Positions 1 to 13,330 of a stretch of DNA of 64,000 nt are shown piece after piece (the first letter of the stretch is position 1; each line of letters begins with the position of its first letter). A model generated the notes under the pieces. That model made no database searches. It was not told the DNA's origin and saw nothing but the letters and a program-made list of their open reading frames with translations. The DNA comes from Pyrocephalus nanus (taxonomy: Eukaryota > Chordata > Aves > Passeriformes > Tyrannidae). Both the position numbers and the translations under genes were made by a program. Where the stretch lies: NCBI GenBank assembly GCA_038380795.1, contig CM076267.1, positions 18,109,501 to 18,173,500 on the forward strand. The letters run 5' to 3'.

Positions 1-3000
1 ATGTGGCATTGGACTCTGTCTCCTGTTAGAGGAAGAACACTCCTAAAATTGTAATTTACACTCATTCAGAAATTAAATACAGGGATTATTACTCAAGAGC
101 CTGGCAGCTGAACAGCAATATGCGAGATCTACCCAGTGAACAGTATGTACTGTAGGCAGAATTGTTAGAATGAGGGAAGACTAAAGATAAAGCCAAGACT
201 CCTGGTGAGATCTATCAGATGCTTATTAGCACAAGAGATTTCAAAAGCTACATGACAGAAGGGATAAAACATCTGAAAATAATCTCAGATAGTGTACAGT
301 CAAGGGGAAGACACAGAAATATCAGTGCTATGTGTGAATATAAGCTAAACATTTATAAAAGCAGTCTGCAGAACAACTGATGTAAGAAGACAAAAGTACT
401 GACCTACTTCACAGCTCTTCATGTTCCGACTACCTCATACAAGCTTTAAGGCTAACAGTTCATCTTCATCCTCTTTCATTCAAAATCATCATCCAACTTT
501 TCTCCTCATCTGCCAAGAAACCTACAAGGCGGTCATTAATGTAATGCAATGTGGAAAAGCAGTTGAATGAAACAGTATCACTGCATTCCAGTATGCTGGA
601 AATTTCTTCCAAGAATCTCTATCAAGTCACCTTTGATATTTATAGTAGGTTTGCAGCTCCATCCCCCCGGTAGCAAACTTCTGTGCGTGTCTACTGAAGA
701 AGAAAGAAAGAAAGGAAAAGTGCCTTTGCTTCAGGATAAATGAAAAGATATTTCAATTATGGTTGTTCTTGATAATGTGTGGTGTGATAGGAACTTGCTG
801 AAGACCAAGTCTTCGGTAAGATACATGGGGAGAGAGACCTTTGAGCATAACTATAGTTTTGTTAGGATGTTAATTAAAATCCATATTGATCCACAGAGAA
901 AAGTATACAATAGAAAATTGGTATATACTATGTCTGGTGCTGGAAAGTCATTCATAAGAGTACTCAGGCTCCACAGGAAACACAGTGGTATCACAGACAC
1001 AATAAAGGGCCCTAAAACTAAATAAGGTACATGACCATCACAGTGCTATGCTCACTTGAAAGACAAGGTGGGGAACTATGATTCTATTCTAACTCAACAG
1101 CATAAAGGAGACAGCAGATAAAAAGTGGGACATGAACTACATGTTTATAAAGACTTAAAAGGAGAAATGACTCAAGCAAAATCCTTTAAGGGAGTATTCA
1201 ATAAAAGCAATATGCCAATAATTTTGTCTAAAACCTCCTGCGAGAAACTGTCAAAAACAGACATATTTAACCTATGTTATTTCTTTTTCCTTTTTATATC
1301 ACATATCACTGCAAATATTGATGCATTTCAATAATACACCATAAACTATGTAATCTCTGCTGGAGTTTACACAGTAAGTACCTTTTCTAAAACAAAACAT
1401 AACCCATCCCAACGTTTAAATGAGAAGACAGCAAATTTCTGTGTCACAGGGATACAGACTTTCACATGAATGGAAAGATTTTTCTCACTTTAACTAGATA
1501 ATCCTAAAGTTACTACAAGTTAACTTACACATAATGTACAGAATTTGCATGATTGTCCCTTCTTTGAACAGCTGGAAAAGACAGAAGTTTTCAGAGTAAT
1601 TTTGTTAGGGGATGCTGTTATATAACTATGACTATATACAGTAAAGAATCAAAATGTATAGTAGAAACCGCAAGGACCAAATTGCTAATCCAACAAATGG
1701 ATGACCAGAAAATGCAGCATGTATTTACAGTGTTGATTAGGGCAAGAGAATTGAGAATATCCTAAAACACATGGAGCCCAACAGTGCAATATACCCAACC
1801 AATATTTATTGCTGCCTCTGTAGAAGCAATTTCCATTTTGATGCGTTCTCTCACACATGATGTTCTGAAACAGTTAAGTAACACGAAAAATACAGGTTCA
1901 AGATCATATCTGTCACAGATGAAAATACAACATTTATGCAGTATTACATAATAAAGTCACTGGTTTATGGACCCAAGGTCCTCTCGGGACTGCCACAAAT
2001 TTAGATGTTGTCATATGTGATAGATGTTTACATTTGCATATGGGAATTAAAAAGAACCACATTAATAACCAAAACAAACAAAACATAGTTATTGAGTCTA
2101 AGAGTGACATTTGGTTGTGGTAAAGGTCACTTATTAGTTCACAAAATCTGCCTGGAAAGCCACCTATCTTAGCCAACATTTTATTAAAAAGAAATCAAGG
2201 AGTCTGTTAAAACCATCTAATTCTGGGGGAGGGGAGTGCCAGTACTGAAGGTAGATCTGCATTTGTTCTGAACAAAATGTGGCAGAATTGTGGGGAGGGA
2301 AAAAACTGGTGACAGTTCTTTCCAAACTTATCTTAGAAACCAGGAATCAATTAATTCCATCAAACTGTTTACTTAACCAGTATGTCTAGCTACTAATTTC
2401 CAAATTGATACTGTGCTAATATAAGTGAACATATTAACACTGATTTTTGTTAAATTAAATATCAATTTTGTGGAGATAATCAGTGCTAAGCACGGAGCTC
2501 CATAAATTTAGGAAATTCAACAAATTTAGGGAAGAGATTATGCCAGCATCCCCTCTACCCTAATACAATTCACTTTTGATATCTGCCATGACATGGCATC
2601 TGCAGTAACAGATGACTGGACTAATGATCGTAAAGGTCTTGTTTTCCAAACCTATTACATATAAATTAGATACCAAGTTTCACTAATACCTTAAACAAGT
2701 TTTGGCCTTGAATATTTAGAGTTGAAACATTAGTGCATTCTCTCACTACATCATCCAGCCTATTAAATGATAAATTCTGCTCAAGTCCTGCACACCACTC
2801 CAGCTATCCCTCTCTCTTATGCTTTAACCTAATAGCACAATTAGTCCAACGAAGTATTAGACATAATATTCAGAATTTTACTAGAGTTCTTCTTCCCTTA
2901 ATTATCACAGACTGCAAAAATTTACATCACCTTCACGTCTTAGCAGATAAGCACCATGTGTTTTCTACCATATATAAAAATTAGCATGCAAAGGTATTGC

Positions 3001-6000
3001 TACTAAAAGCTGTATCTACCCCAACATTCTGTTATAGCTAAATAAATCTGTAGACATATAACATAAAAAGGTATAAATGTACACATAGATATCCCCATCT
3101 ATATATATTGCCATGTGATTTTAGAATAGCACATTTGATAAATGCAGTATACAAAAAGATAGAGGCAAAGGCTCCATTATTTACTAACAGTATGCACTTT
3201 TTTTCAGAACACCCTTTATAAGGTCCTGATTTAACCTACATGGCAACGCTATAGAACTGGAAAATATAGATTAATTTTTAAGGCATAGGAAGTAAAGTAA
3301 ATTTAAAAAATTACAAAAGAGCACAAAATGCCAGGCCTCCCAGTTTTTAATAGTGAACTTAAATCCATTGAAAAGCTACCAGTCTTATTTTGGAGTATTA
3401 CCTTCAGTTCTTGACCACTTTTTCACAGAAATCTCTCCATCCTCCCACCCAAGAGAAAAACAATATATTCAACTAAGGAAATCACCTGTGTTTCTTAATA
3501 GTCTTGCCTGACAGAAAACAGGTTTTGTAATAGATGAGATACATACGTAGAAAACCATTCAACATTTGAGAAAGGTGACTAAATTCACTAGGCTAGTGAC
3601 AATTTTTACTTCCTAGATTTTTTTTTTGAGCTTTTTGGGGGGGGTTAAGGCCATTCATGAAATATTAGAAATGCCTGTCTTATATTAATGTTGTGCCCTT
3701 TGACATCCACTCAGTGAAAGATAAAAAGATGGCATTAAGTTTTAGCAGTGTAGTGAAATGTTGCATGGTGCAAGGTGACCCAGTCTCATTTAACAGATTA
3801 CCAAAATATAATCAAATAAAACCTATGATCTTTGCACTGGCAAAAGCAGTGCAGCAAGAGGAAAAATATGATTTTAAAAACCCAAAGACCAATTGAAATG
3901 AATCATGTATATTTGTACCATGTAAGTGAGTCCTCTGCAGTTACCCAGTCCTTGTAAGAGCCTCCACATTAAGAGCAAATTATACTACAGGCAGATTCAG
4001 CTTTCCCTAAAATTTTTTCCTGCCACTACGTTTAACTCAAGGCAAATGTCCCAAACTCAATTAAGCTGTTTGATTACAATAAAAGCAGTCCTTGCTGTTC
4101 ATCTTAGTCTCAGTATCTCCTGTCAGATAACTCATAGTTCACAGGGAACACATTGTCTAACTACATTAATCCACAGCTGGGTTTAAAAAATAGGAAAAGA
4201 AAACTCATACCAGTCTGATAATGTGTGTGCAATCCAATTATACCATAATAAACCACCTTGGGTTAAGATTACCAATACCAAACTTTAGGAAACAGATTTT
4301 GTAAAAGAGATCTAGACTTAATTGATAAAATTCCTCTCAGGTTGTTTTTGATTGTTACCCCTATTTTTGTACACCCTTCTCTAATGTGTTTTCTGATAGC
4401 TACTGACAAACTTGAGATATTTTCATGATGGACTTCAGCTGTAATCCACTATGGCAATTCCTCCATTTCTAAAACCTCACATTTAGTCCTTCAAATCCAT
4501 TCATTGAGAGCTGCCTCACCTGCCACTCTGATTGCAATGCCTCCCAAGCCCTCATCAGCTCACCTCATCTATCCACTGTCACACAAACTTGGGCTCGGTT
4601 TGTTGAAATGGAGGAAACTTCTACTAGGGTTGAATGATGTAATTTGGGGCTGAAACTAAGTCAAGTTTGCTGGTTTGGATAGAGCATTAGGTGAAATTCT
4701 GTCAAACAAATCCTGAAAAATAAACCAAAACAAAACTAGTAATTCATGCCTGCATTTTGCACAGAACAACTCCTTTCAAAATAACTTTAAAGTGTTTTAA
4801 ATTAAGCAGAGGGGACCTGAAAAAGTACAAGCAAGATTAAATGAAAAATTTCTACTTTTTTATTTCTAATTTTTAAAATCCTTTTGCAAAGAAGACAAGG
4901 CAATAACTAAATGTCCCACAGAGTTACTCAATTACTTGCATATTTATTGTTTAAATATTTATTCCCGAGCACTGGAACTCTTCTTTAGCACATAAATTTA
5001 TGTTATTTCCAGGACAGACATTGAATCTAGAAGAACTAAGTTCCTTCTTCATCTCTGTTTGCAAAAAATGCACAAGAAACCCAAGAAAACAAAACCCCAC
5101 TGAACGCAAGTATTTTAAAAGAAATCTTTCTTTTGGAAAAATTAAAACTGACAAATAAATGAACCAAAATAAAATAAACATTTATTACTTAGTTTTAAAA
5201 TACTAATTCTGTAGTGCTGCTTGCACTTGCTGCTGAAACCCAGTCTTTAGATCTCACAAAATGATAGTGCAGTACAGAATACAAGTACTACAGCAACACT
5301 GGAAAAGAAGTTCAAGATTGCAAGATGTTCCTTGTGCCACTTTTTCAATTCTAGAATTTTACCCCATAGAAACAGTCAAATTAAGGCAATACAATCCTAA
5401 AAAATTTAGCTTTGTCCTGTATTTATACCCATGTAGAAGAGGAATAAAGGATGAAAACAAGCACAAACATCCACAACTTCAAAAGTGTTCTATTAATACA
5501 CTGGGAGATCTCTGCCCAGATTCATGCCACAAAACACAAGGCTTAAGAGTGAAAGTAAAAAAAAAAACCTCTGCATAATAAAGCAGCAATAAAAATCCCT
5601 TACCAATTATTCTACTGTGTTCTCAAAATAGGAATAGTGTCTCTTATGTCCTAATTTTATCATTTCCTTTGCCCCATGTTAAAACGCCAGTGTAATTATC
5701 CTTTATAAAGGTTGACTGAGGTCCCTGTGCAAATCTGCTCAGAGTGATTATTTAGTTGGCTTTTTTATTTGTGGATTTAGGCAACAATGTTTCAATCTCT
5801 TTGTCAAAATAACTGCTTGATCTGCTTTAGTATTTTTACAATTGTTAAAAAAATAGCGTTTTCTAGTCAACAGAAGAAGAGTAAAGTTAAATACTCCAAT
5901 TATCAATTTTTAAGAAGAGTGAAGCACAAAAGTTGTGCAAAGAGGTTCATAATTTTGATGTATTTGAAGCCAATTCTCAATATTTAATGATTGCAGTATA

Positions 6001-9000
6001 CCTGGAAATGTAAATCACAACATCATGATATTAGGGAACATTCTTCAAAATTTCCACAATGTGTTTAAATGGTACTGAAGATGTTTTGTTTCACATTACT
6101 AGTTTTACATATAAAGTCATTATTTCACAGTCTAAGGACTTTCAAAGCACTGGACATGACATAAAAAACTTCCATTTTAAGAAGGGAGATTTTAAGTAAC
6201 TTGACTAAAAGGAAGGTTTGCAGTGCTGAAAACTTGGCTGCTTTTTCCTAACTACATGACCTGGCCTAACATGTGAAAAAAAACAAACAAAAAACCCCAA
6301 TAACAACAAAAAACCCCACACAAACAAACAAGCAAAAAAACGCAAACTCCAACCAATCAAAAGAGCTTGTCCAAGTACTCTACACCAGAGATGTTGAAAG
6401 GGAATTATTAATATAGCTACACTACATCTAGAGGAGTATCTCACTTTAAAAAAGTTGAAACTTCTTCATGTACTTAATTAAAACCATACTTAAATGTGGC
6501 TTTCCTTTGTATAAGACAAAGATTGTTACTAAGAAGCTATCCTGCAAATGATGAAAAGCAATTTAAATGATACAAAAGCAACTTAAACTTATGGTAGTTT
6601 CTTCCAGTCAGACACTTGTTCTAGTTCTCTTTCCTAAAACTACTGACTTAGCAGAGGTACAACTCATAATAAAACTGCATTTGCTGCCTCTCTGCCTCCC
6701 GACATCCACCTCAACCACCACCACCATTAGAGAGTAAAAGCCACAGAGCAGTCTGATGACAGAGCAAGGATGATGCAGAGGTAAACCTCAAAAGATGCAG
6801 ATGACCACAGCATCCCACAGTCACTCTGCTGCAGCCCCAGAACCATAACCCCAGAACCTGGGTCCATGTCAAGCACCCCACGAGCAGGACCACGGGGCTT
6901 TTTAGATGAGAGACAACCATTGCAAAACCTTTGCCTACATTCCTCAGGCATTCCTAGCTGCCATAAAATATTGCTAGGACACAGCAGCTCTCTCTCTTTC
7001 CACCACACCAGTTGTACCTTGTGAGCCTGTCAAAAACAAAAAAACAAAAACCAAACACCCTAGCCTTTGGGGTTTTTTTTCCTGAGAATAAAGTCTACCA
7101 TTCTCTTATCTCTGTCTTAAATACAATATTTCCTTCTGACAGAACATTTCTGGAGGCACCAGAAGTAAGAACCTTCCCACTGACTGATTCCATGAAGACT
7201 GTGTCTTGGAAGGTTCTACTTTTATAATTATTTCCTTTTTAAAACTTTCTAATTCAGTACCTACAGCAGCATATGTATTCATATGAAAAAGTCTGTATAA
7301 ATTTACTGGAAATTACAATTTTAAGACATTTCCAATCTATGAAATTTGACTGAGAAAAAATATTACTTCTATAGAAGTTGATAGTGATTAAAAACAATTC
7401 AGAAGGATTATCACTGCCTATAAAGTATGATAGTTTGAGCCATTTCTATGGAATCCTTTCTTATTTTATTCCTATTAGATCCATTAGCATATTTTCAGCT
7501 AATGGCTAACAATTGTACACAGAATAAAAAAAAAGGCTCTCCCTGAATCTTGTTCAATGGCTAGACATTATGGCAATCAGTTAAAACATCCTTATTTCTC
7601 ATTCAATGGCTTTATACAGCGCAAACAGTTCCATCCCTTTGGAAACTAAACACCCTGCTGAGCACTGCAGTGCCTGTGGCAGTGTGGGTGCAAATGGCCT
7701 CTGCCTCCTGCATATGTCTGCAGCTCCTGCACAGCTCCACACTTGTGGCATCCACACTCTACCATCCACTGCCAAGAGACAGACAGGTCTTCAGTCTAAG
7801 TTCTCATGATTCTTGTCACTGTCATCATTCTTGCAAACGTACTTTTTTATTTCAGATATATCTTCCTACCTTACCCTCCAGATTCCTGGTCAGAGCACAG
7901 TTTAGGTACCTGAAATGGCTGGTGGGCCTCAACTGCCCAATATTTTAGTGAGCAGCCTACCAGGGCTGCTTTGTGGCAGCTGCAATGCCACACAAGAACT
8001 GAGATAACTTGTTTAGACCCAGTTTATCTTCCTCCAGGGCAATAAATTACTTTTTTTCTTTTATTTTGTATTCTTTTATGGAAGACAAGTTTTCTACATT
8101 AAAAACTGGTTTGCAGTATTTTGTGGTCACTTATTAGTTTGTAAACTATTACTGAACATCAACCATTTTGTCATAAGATCATGCAAAGGCTTTTCTTGCT
8201 GCACAATGACAGCCAATGTTCTCTCCTAACGAAAAGGATAGAGGTTTGGTTTAGTTGTACGTTAATCTTTTCCTCTAATTTTCATTTCTGTGAATACTGC
8301 CATAACACTTAATTTACACTTAATGTTCACCTACATGATGGTAAAAGCTACACAAAGTTACATGGCAAGCCTGTAATCCTTAATGCATCAAATTTTCTAC
8401 TTTAGTGGTTGTTCATCTGGTATGATTTCTTAATGGATTCTTTTTAAAAGAACTAGATTGTAATTAATTGCAGTCCATGATTATGTACATGAAAAGCATT
8501 GGTTTGAACCTTTACCCTTGACATACACCAAGGTGAAAAAAAAGATACAGGTTATGGCTTAACAGTTTTACTTAGATAAATGGTGACATTTCTTAATAGA
8601 ACCAAACAATTCTGTTTTCTTCAGTCAACTCTTTTTTTTTTTTTTCTTAAACTGTGTCAAGCAGGTATCAGAATTGAGATGGACTCATTTTATCAAAGGA
8701 AATGTGTGTGCTCAGCACCTTACTTTGCATATAATAGTTTTGCACATTGAAAAAAAAATCTACAGGATGCACTTGTTAAAGAGCCTTCAAATATTTATTT
8801 AGATTGAGTATCAATCTTTATCATAACTCTCTTTTCTTCATCACAGTTACTAACCTTCAGTTCCTCCGAGCAGGCTGAAATGTCATGTAGTTAGTCTGTC
8901 CATGGGAGATTTTTCCAGAATATTAAAAAAAACAAAACCAAACCCCACTCTGCTGCTGTTTATTTAGGTCTGTTTGTATGCAGCAGAGGGAGTTTCTACA

Positions 9001-10093
9001 GAGCATTTTCATGCATATTCTCCTATCAAAAGTGTTCTCTATGAACAATTTTAAACTAGTAGCTAGTTTTTTAAATCTCTGAAAGTAAAGAACCAGCATA
9101 GTTAAAGACAGAGAACTCAAGCTCTAATTCTTCAGCGTCTTCATAGGAGGTCTGTTTTGAACTTGTCAAACTAAGTCTTGGAACAAGGGACTTGGAAAAC
9201 AGTGGGTGCTTCTTATCATGACACTAATTTTTCCAGTCTAAGTTTTTCAGCTGAGATGATCTGGAGTCCTGTGGACAGATTTCTAACAGATTCTATCAGA
9301 GGATATGAAAATTCTTTATTGTCATCACACCGCTACTGTCTGAACAGAAAACAATTTCAAATACAATAATAAATCCTTTCTGGTTTGTTCCCACTACCTT
9401 TTCAAAATATAACCCTTTTACAAATTCACCTTGGAGCTTCAGTAATCCTATCTGACTACCACAAGAGTCACTGATTGCTAGATCACAGTGCTACTCAAGT
9501 AACTTTTCTCAGCCTCTATTTTAGCAGCTGAAAATAGGGCAAGACTTTTGGAAATGTGTGTATAAATACCTGAACTTGAATGACTGACATTTTTATATTG
9601 CCATGTGTCTATGAGCTGTATTATGAAAAGAACAATTTTAGAGGAAGGTACAAGTACAGCACAGCCCAAGGTGTAATTTCTGTAGTTTAATCAGTGAATC
9701 ACTTAGCATCACACGGTTCCGTTCTCTTGGCTCAGTATACCAAAATTGTTCATCTATACAGAATCATTCAGCTAAACTTATTTCATCATAGTGAGAATAT
9801 TAAAATATAACTAGGCTTGCTGTGTCTATTTATCAGAACCTGAAATACTGTGAATATTGAAGTTTCAATTTATTGCTGTGCTGGTCCTGTTTTAAGAGTA
9901 AAACTGAAAAGCATATTGTTGACAAAACAACCTGTAACTGCTTTGAATGCTATATCAGAGCCTATGAACATACATCAGCGTTTTCATTCCCATCTGGTAG
10001 GACACAATCAGAAACAGACCATGAGAAAATCCTACGAAAAACCAAAGAAATTTAGATTTCCCATTTATTATTTAAAATGTGCACTCCACAACT
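1..10093. other. AT-rich non-coding DNA, presumed intron of the minus-strand gene
   Basis: No convincing gene. The short open frames here are of chance length and unremarkable composition. A-rich CAAA patches occur near 6,277-6,345 and 7,030. GC-richer patches at 6,680-7,010 and 7,600-7,960 carry overlapping frames without a recognisable family and are left uncalled. No repeat family recognised. Confidence 0.5.
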
Positions 10094-10109
10094 GAAAAAT
10101 TAAAGGAGG

Positions 10110-10411
10110 GCTTTACGAGCATCCGGAGAGAAAGGAACAGGAACTCAGCAGCAACTGTGCCAGCCCCATACGGCATCATTTGCAATATGGTCCTGAGCTG
10201 CCACACAGCGCTCCATTTGTAGAGCTGGACGCAAACCAACTTCTGAAGCTCAGGACAGAGGATGGAATAAAAGCAATCCTGGCCCCCTGCAAAACCTGTA
10301 TGTAGCCCCCAGAGCCAGCAGTCTGTGCAAGAGAGTACTGGAGCAGGAAGCTGCGAATGAGGGAGCCCACAAGCTAGTCTGCCAAGAAGAGCTCTCAAGG
10401 AAATTTTGGCT
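10110..10411 (+). pseudogene. Possible decayed coding segment, unidentified
   Basis: This is a GC-richer block than its surroundings. One plus frame is open from about 10,094 to a TAG at 10,305-10,307 and reads like protein (ELSSNCASPIRHHLQYGPEL, then PFVELDANQLLKLRTEDG). Shifting one base just before that TAG gives a second protein-like stretch (SLCKRVLEQEAANEGAHKLV, then CQEELSRKFWLA) running to a TAG at about 10,411. Two adjacent, compositionally normal frames joined by a single shift are typical of a decayed coding sequence such as a processed pseudogene or old element. No start codon, family or splice site is evident. An overlapping 108-residue minus-strand frame is Cys/Leu-rich and less convincing. 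Confidence 0.25.
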
Positions 10412-10979
10412 TGCCTAGAGGGGTGGGGGAATCACTTCCAACCAGGCTGGAGGGAAAGCACATTGGCCCCTTTCATTGGCCCCTTTCATGCCACAGCTGT
10501 AGTTTCCAAAGAAGATTGTAAAAAAACATCAAGAGAACTCTTTCTGCTGGTTTCATATCTGTTGGTTTTAACTGCATCCTCTTCACACATGCTCTCACAG
10601 AGAAGTGGGGCATCCAGTATAGAGACCCAAATCTCAGTTAAGGACTTTGTGTGCTATAACTATAAAGAGCACAGGTGAAACCACAATTTGCATTCCAAGA
10701 CAGTAACGAAAAAGCTAAGTAAAACATCTGATCCACATTGACATCAAAATTGAAGTGAATTAACAGCAAAAAACTCACAACTGTCAGCAATCTTCACTGG
10801 AAAAATGACAGCCAAGAATCTTGCTATGATATATTAAGTAATCATTGTAGTACATAATAGAAACAAGTATTAGAAAAAATTTTTAAAGAGGTGCTGAAGT
10901 ATGAAGAACAAAGCCAGAATCAAGTATCCCAGACCCAAAAGCTAGCTCTGACGTGGAACTCTTCTACTCACTTTAGAAA

Positions 10980-11105
10980 ATTTGTTCAAAGCGTATGTCC
11001 TTAACTTTACTGAGAAAGGGTCTTACACTTAAACACACAGGTCTGCCTACATGTTTAGAGCTAAGCACATGCACACTTATGAGTGGGATCAAGGCTTTAA
11101 TCCTT
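10980..11105. repeat. Degraded copy of a palindromic amniote repeat (ACTTAAGCAYGTGCTTAA family)
   Basis: The segment contains GTATGTCCTTAACTTTACT on one side and ACATGTTTAGAGCTAAGCACATG...GGGATCAAGGC on the other, matching the two arms of the better-preserved copy at 47,112-47,237. The centre is diverged. The family resembles an old MITE-like or SINE-like repeat I remember from turtle, crocodilian and bird genomes; I am not certain of its formal name. Confidence 0.5.
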
Positions 11106-11111
11106 CCTCTT

Positions 11112-11185
11112 GAGGGCTCAGTAATAAAGTGGGGATAACCATGCTTACCTACATTGTAGGGTGTTGTCAAAATTAATGCTCATGG
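11112..11185 (+). repeat. MIR/L2-type 3' tail relic
   Basis: The words GGGCTCAGTAATAAAGTGGGGATAACC, TACCTACATTGTAGGGTGTTGT and AAAATTAATG follow the classic MIR/L2 3' region (CTCAGTTTCC...AAAATGGGGATAATAATA...CTACCTCATAGGGTTGTTGTGAGGATTAAATG). Only the tail is present, directly after a copy of the palindromic repeat at 10,980-11,105, so either one element was inserted next to the other or the two belong to one composite element. Confidence 0.7.
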
Positions 11186-11470
11186 TGTCGACAGTAGGTG
11201 AAAATCGTTATAGATCCCATCCCGCAATTGTTAATGCATGGGCTGCCTGCTGCACACACACTGAGCCCACCAAAAGCTAATTGAGTCCTCTGAAGGTGCA
11301 GCAGTTTGCTCAGGCCCCATCAATAAACTGTTAAGAGTTTAAAAAACAAAACAAAACCCCACTATACTAAATGTGAACACAGCACAATTTTCGAATGATC
11401 CTGCAGACCAGAGCCTCTGGGGCTAAGCATGGCACAGCAAAAGCATTCATAACAGAATACAATACTGGGA

Positions 11471-11493
11471 TGTGTGTGTATATATATATATAT
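11471..11493. repeat. (TG)n(TA)n microsatellite
   Basis: TGTGTGTG followed directly by an alternating TA run. It is short and impure at the edges, and explains the Ile/Tyr-rich chance frames over it. Confidence 0.9.
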
Positions 11494-11784
11494 GGATATA
11501 AAAACACAGCTATTAAGCCAGCTGTTCAGTATGACTCTGTGTGCACACACTCCCAAACACACACTCCCAGGCAAACACAAACCTAACTCCATACAGCACC
11601 TGAGCATCAATAAATTAATGATTGTATGCAAACAGATGAAAATATGGACACAGAACTGATGCATATTACTACTTTCTATCCTTCCCTGAATATAACTCTC
11701 ATTTGGAAGACAAGGTTGGAAAAAAAATATATTTGATTGTTCACTTTGAAGAATATAAATTAAATTAAGAACTGAACCAAACTG

Positions 11785-12150
11785 GTTTGCTCATCAATAT
11801 ATCCCACAAAACCAATTTAACTGATGTCAAATTCAAATAATTCACCTGACGTCACGCAGGAGAAGCCAACCATGAACACCTAACAGATTATAATTTTGAT
11901 CCAATTGTTAGAACAGAATTACAGCAAAAACTGCACTTTCTACAGCTGTTAAAGCAGTGACCCTGGCAGAGCATGCTTTTGTGCTGAACTTTTTATATCA
12001 CCAAGCCTATTAATCAGGTGGCAGTTCAAACGGATGCACTTTATATAGTTGACCCTGGCCAGTGCTTTAATTACTTGGTATTAAATGGTAATTAAGACTT
12101 CTCACATTCAGGTTTAATCCAAAAAAATTTAGTGTAAAATCCAGTAATTT
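11785..12150. promoter_or_regulatory. Candidate conserved non-coding enhancer
   Basis: A compact stretch with many transcription-factor-like words and little simple sequence: a perfect CRE (TGACGTCA, 11,847-11,854) overlapping a CACCTG E-box (11,843-11,848), a second E-box (CAGGTGG near 12,015), homeodomain-type TTAATTAC and GTAATTAAG near 12,070-12,095, and CATTAAT-like strings. The density and spacing resemble known vertebrate conserved non-coding elements in large introns of developmental genes. The individual sites are seen directly; enhancer function and conservation are inference. Confidence 0.35.
11847..11854. promoter_or_regulatory. Perfect cAMP-response element (TGACGTCA)
   Basis: An exact palindromic TGACGTCA, the consensus for CREB/ATF dimers, overlapping by two bases a CACCTG E-box (11,843-11,848) recognised by ZEB/SNAI-type factors. 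CpG-containing full CREs are rare in AT-rich intronic DNA. It lies far from the CpG island, so any role would be as part of a distal element. Confidence 0.45.
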
Positions 12151-12239
12151 AATAAAGAGTTGTGTTCTTTACTGTGCCTCAGCCTGGACACTGAGGATGC
12201 AGCAATTTACTATTGACAAGCACTAAAGGAGCAGGTCAT

Positions 12240-12480
12240 TTCACAAGTATAGTGTGGACAAAGGTGAACCGGGCAACTGATGAAATCTGTAGCCAAGGCG
12301 AAATAGCAATCTCTGAGCCAAATGGTAATAAAGTTACTGAAATGAAGCAGTGTAGCTTCTGAAGTGAACTGTCATAAGGAGGATACAGGCTTTAGGATGG
12401 CTTGGCCAAAGTAATTAAAACTTTATTCCCTGAGAGCCAATCAAGATGGCTAGCCCTACCTCTCCTTGCACATGCTGCAC
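12240..12480. promoter_or_regulatory. Candidate conserved non-coding element
   Basis: This follows the 11.8-12.15 kb candidate and has the same texture: a SOX/TCF-like GGACAAAGG near 12,256, isolated CpGs (GAACCGGGC, AAGGCGAAATAG), GTAATTAAAAC near 12,411, and AGCCAATCAAGATGGC near 12,435, which combines a CCAAT box with a YY1-like AAGATGGC. No open frame or repeat explains it. Regulatory function is inferred. Confidence 0.28.
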
Positions 12481-12784
12481 CTGAAAAGCAAAAATAGGTG
12501 TGTAAGCCAGCAACAAACACCAGCAGTCATAGCTAGCATTCTATGAAACAGCATCAAGCTCTCAGAAAGTATTTACAAAATTTGCAGTAAGTGAAGCAAA
12601 AAAAGAATCATGCATTAGTGTTCCTTTACATGTTATTGAATTATATCTCTAGATTTTCTGACGTGCAAAAACCAAGTAGAAATGCAGACAAGTATCACTG
12701 TCCAAAATTCCCTGCTAAATCAAAGACAATTACTTCCCTCAATAGCTATTAAAGGCAGATAGTTTAATCATTGGAGAAGCAATC

Positions 12785-12905
12785 TAGTGCATAGGAGTCC
12801 AGAGATGTAGGCTTAACTCACGGCTCTGCTACTGACCTGCTATATGACCTTGGGCAAGTCTCTTCACATTTCAGCGCCTCTTTGTGTCCCTATTAACCTT
12901 TGTGC
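12785..12905 (+). repeat. MIR-type CORE-SINE relic
   Basis: The order of words CACGGCTCTGCTACTGACCTGC, ATATGACCTTGGGCAAGTC and TCTTCACATTTCAGCGCCTC matches the body of MIR elements: the GGCTCTGCCACTTACTAGCTGTGTGACCTTGGGCAAGT core followed by the CTCAGTTTCC region. The tRNA-derived head is partly eroded. MIRs are ancient amniote tRNA-derived SINEs mobilised by L2 LINEs, long inactive, and present at low copy number in birds. The CORE match is long enough to be confident; the edges are approximate. Confidence 0.85.
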
Positions 12906-13330
12906 GTCTCAGCTATTTAGAATGTAACCCCTCTGACGCAGAACAGTCTCTCACTACATGTTTTTACAATAGCAGCACAACAAGGTCACCATCTTGGTTG
13001 AGACCTCTAAGTGCTACAGTAATCCAAATAAATAAGAACAATATATTCAATTATTCAGAATCCCACTTACATTTATTCAATTTTCCCATAACATCTGGAT
13101 AGCTGAGACATCACCACAGATTAGAATGTGCATCCCACATCCTTTTAATTTTAATGTCTTACCTGCTGTTCGTGTAATTGAAATTTGTATTGATTTTCAT
13201 AAAGGGAAGAACACCTAACTCACTGCCTAAAACACAAACAATGGAATGAGCCATTGCTATCCAAGTTATTCAGAACACATAGGAAATAAATCATTTGTCT
13301 GAAAGGAGAAACAAGAAGGTCCATCCAGTA

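Noticed and set aside
6205..6444. Hydrophobic minus-strand frame resembling a membrane segment (repeated Phe/Leu/Val/Cys)
   Set aside because: It is the reverse reading of A-rich CAAA simple sequence at 6,277-6,345.
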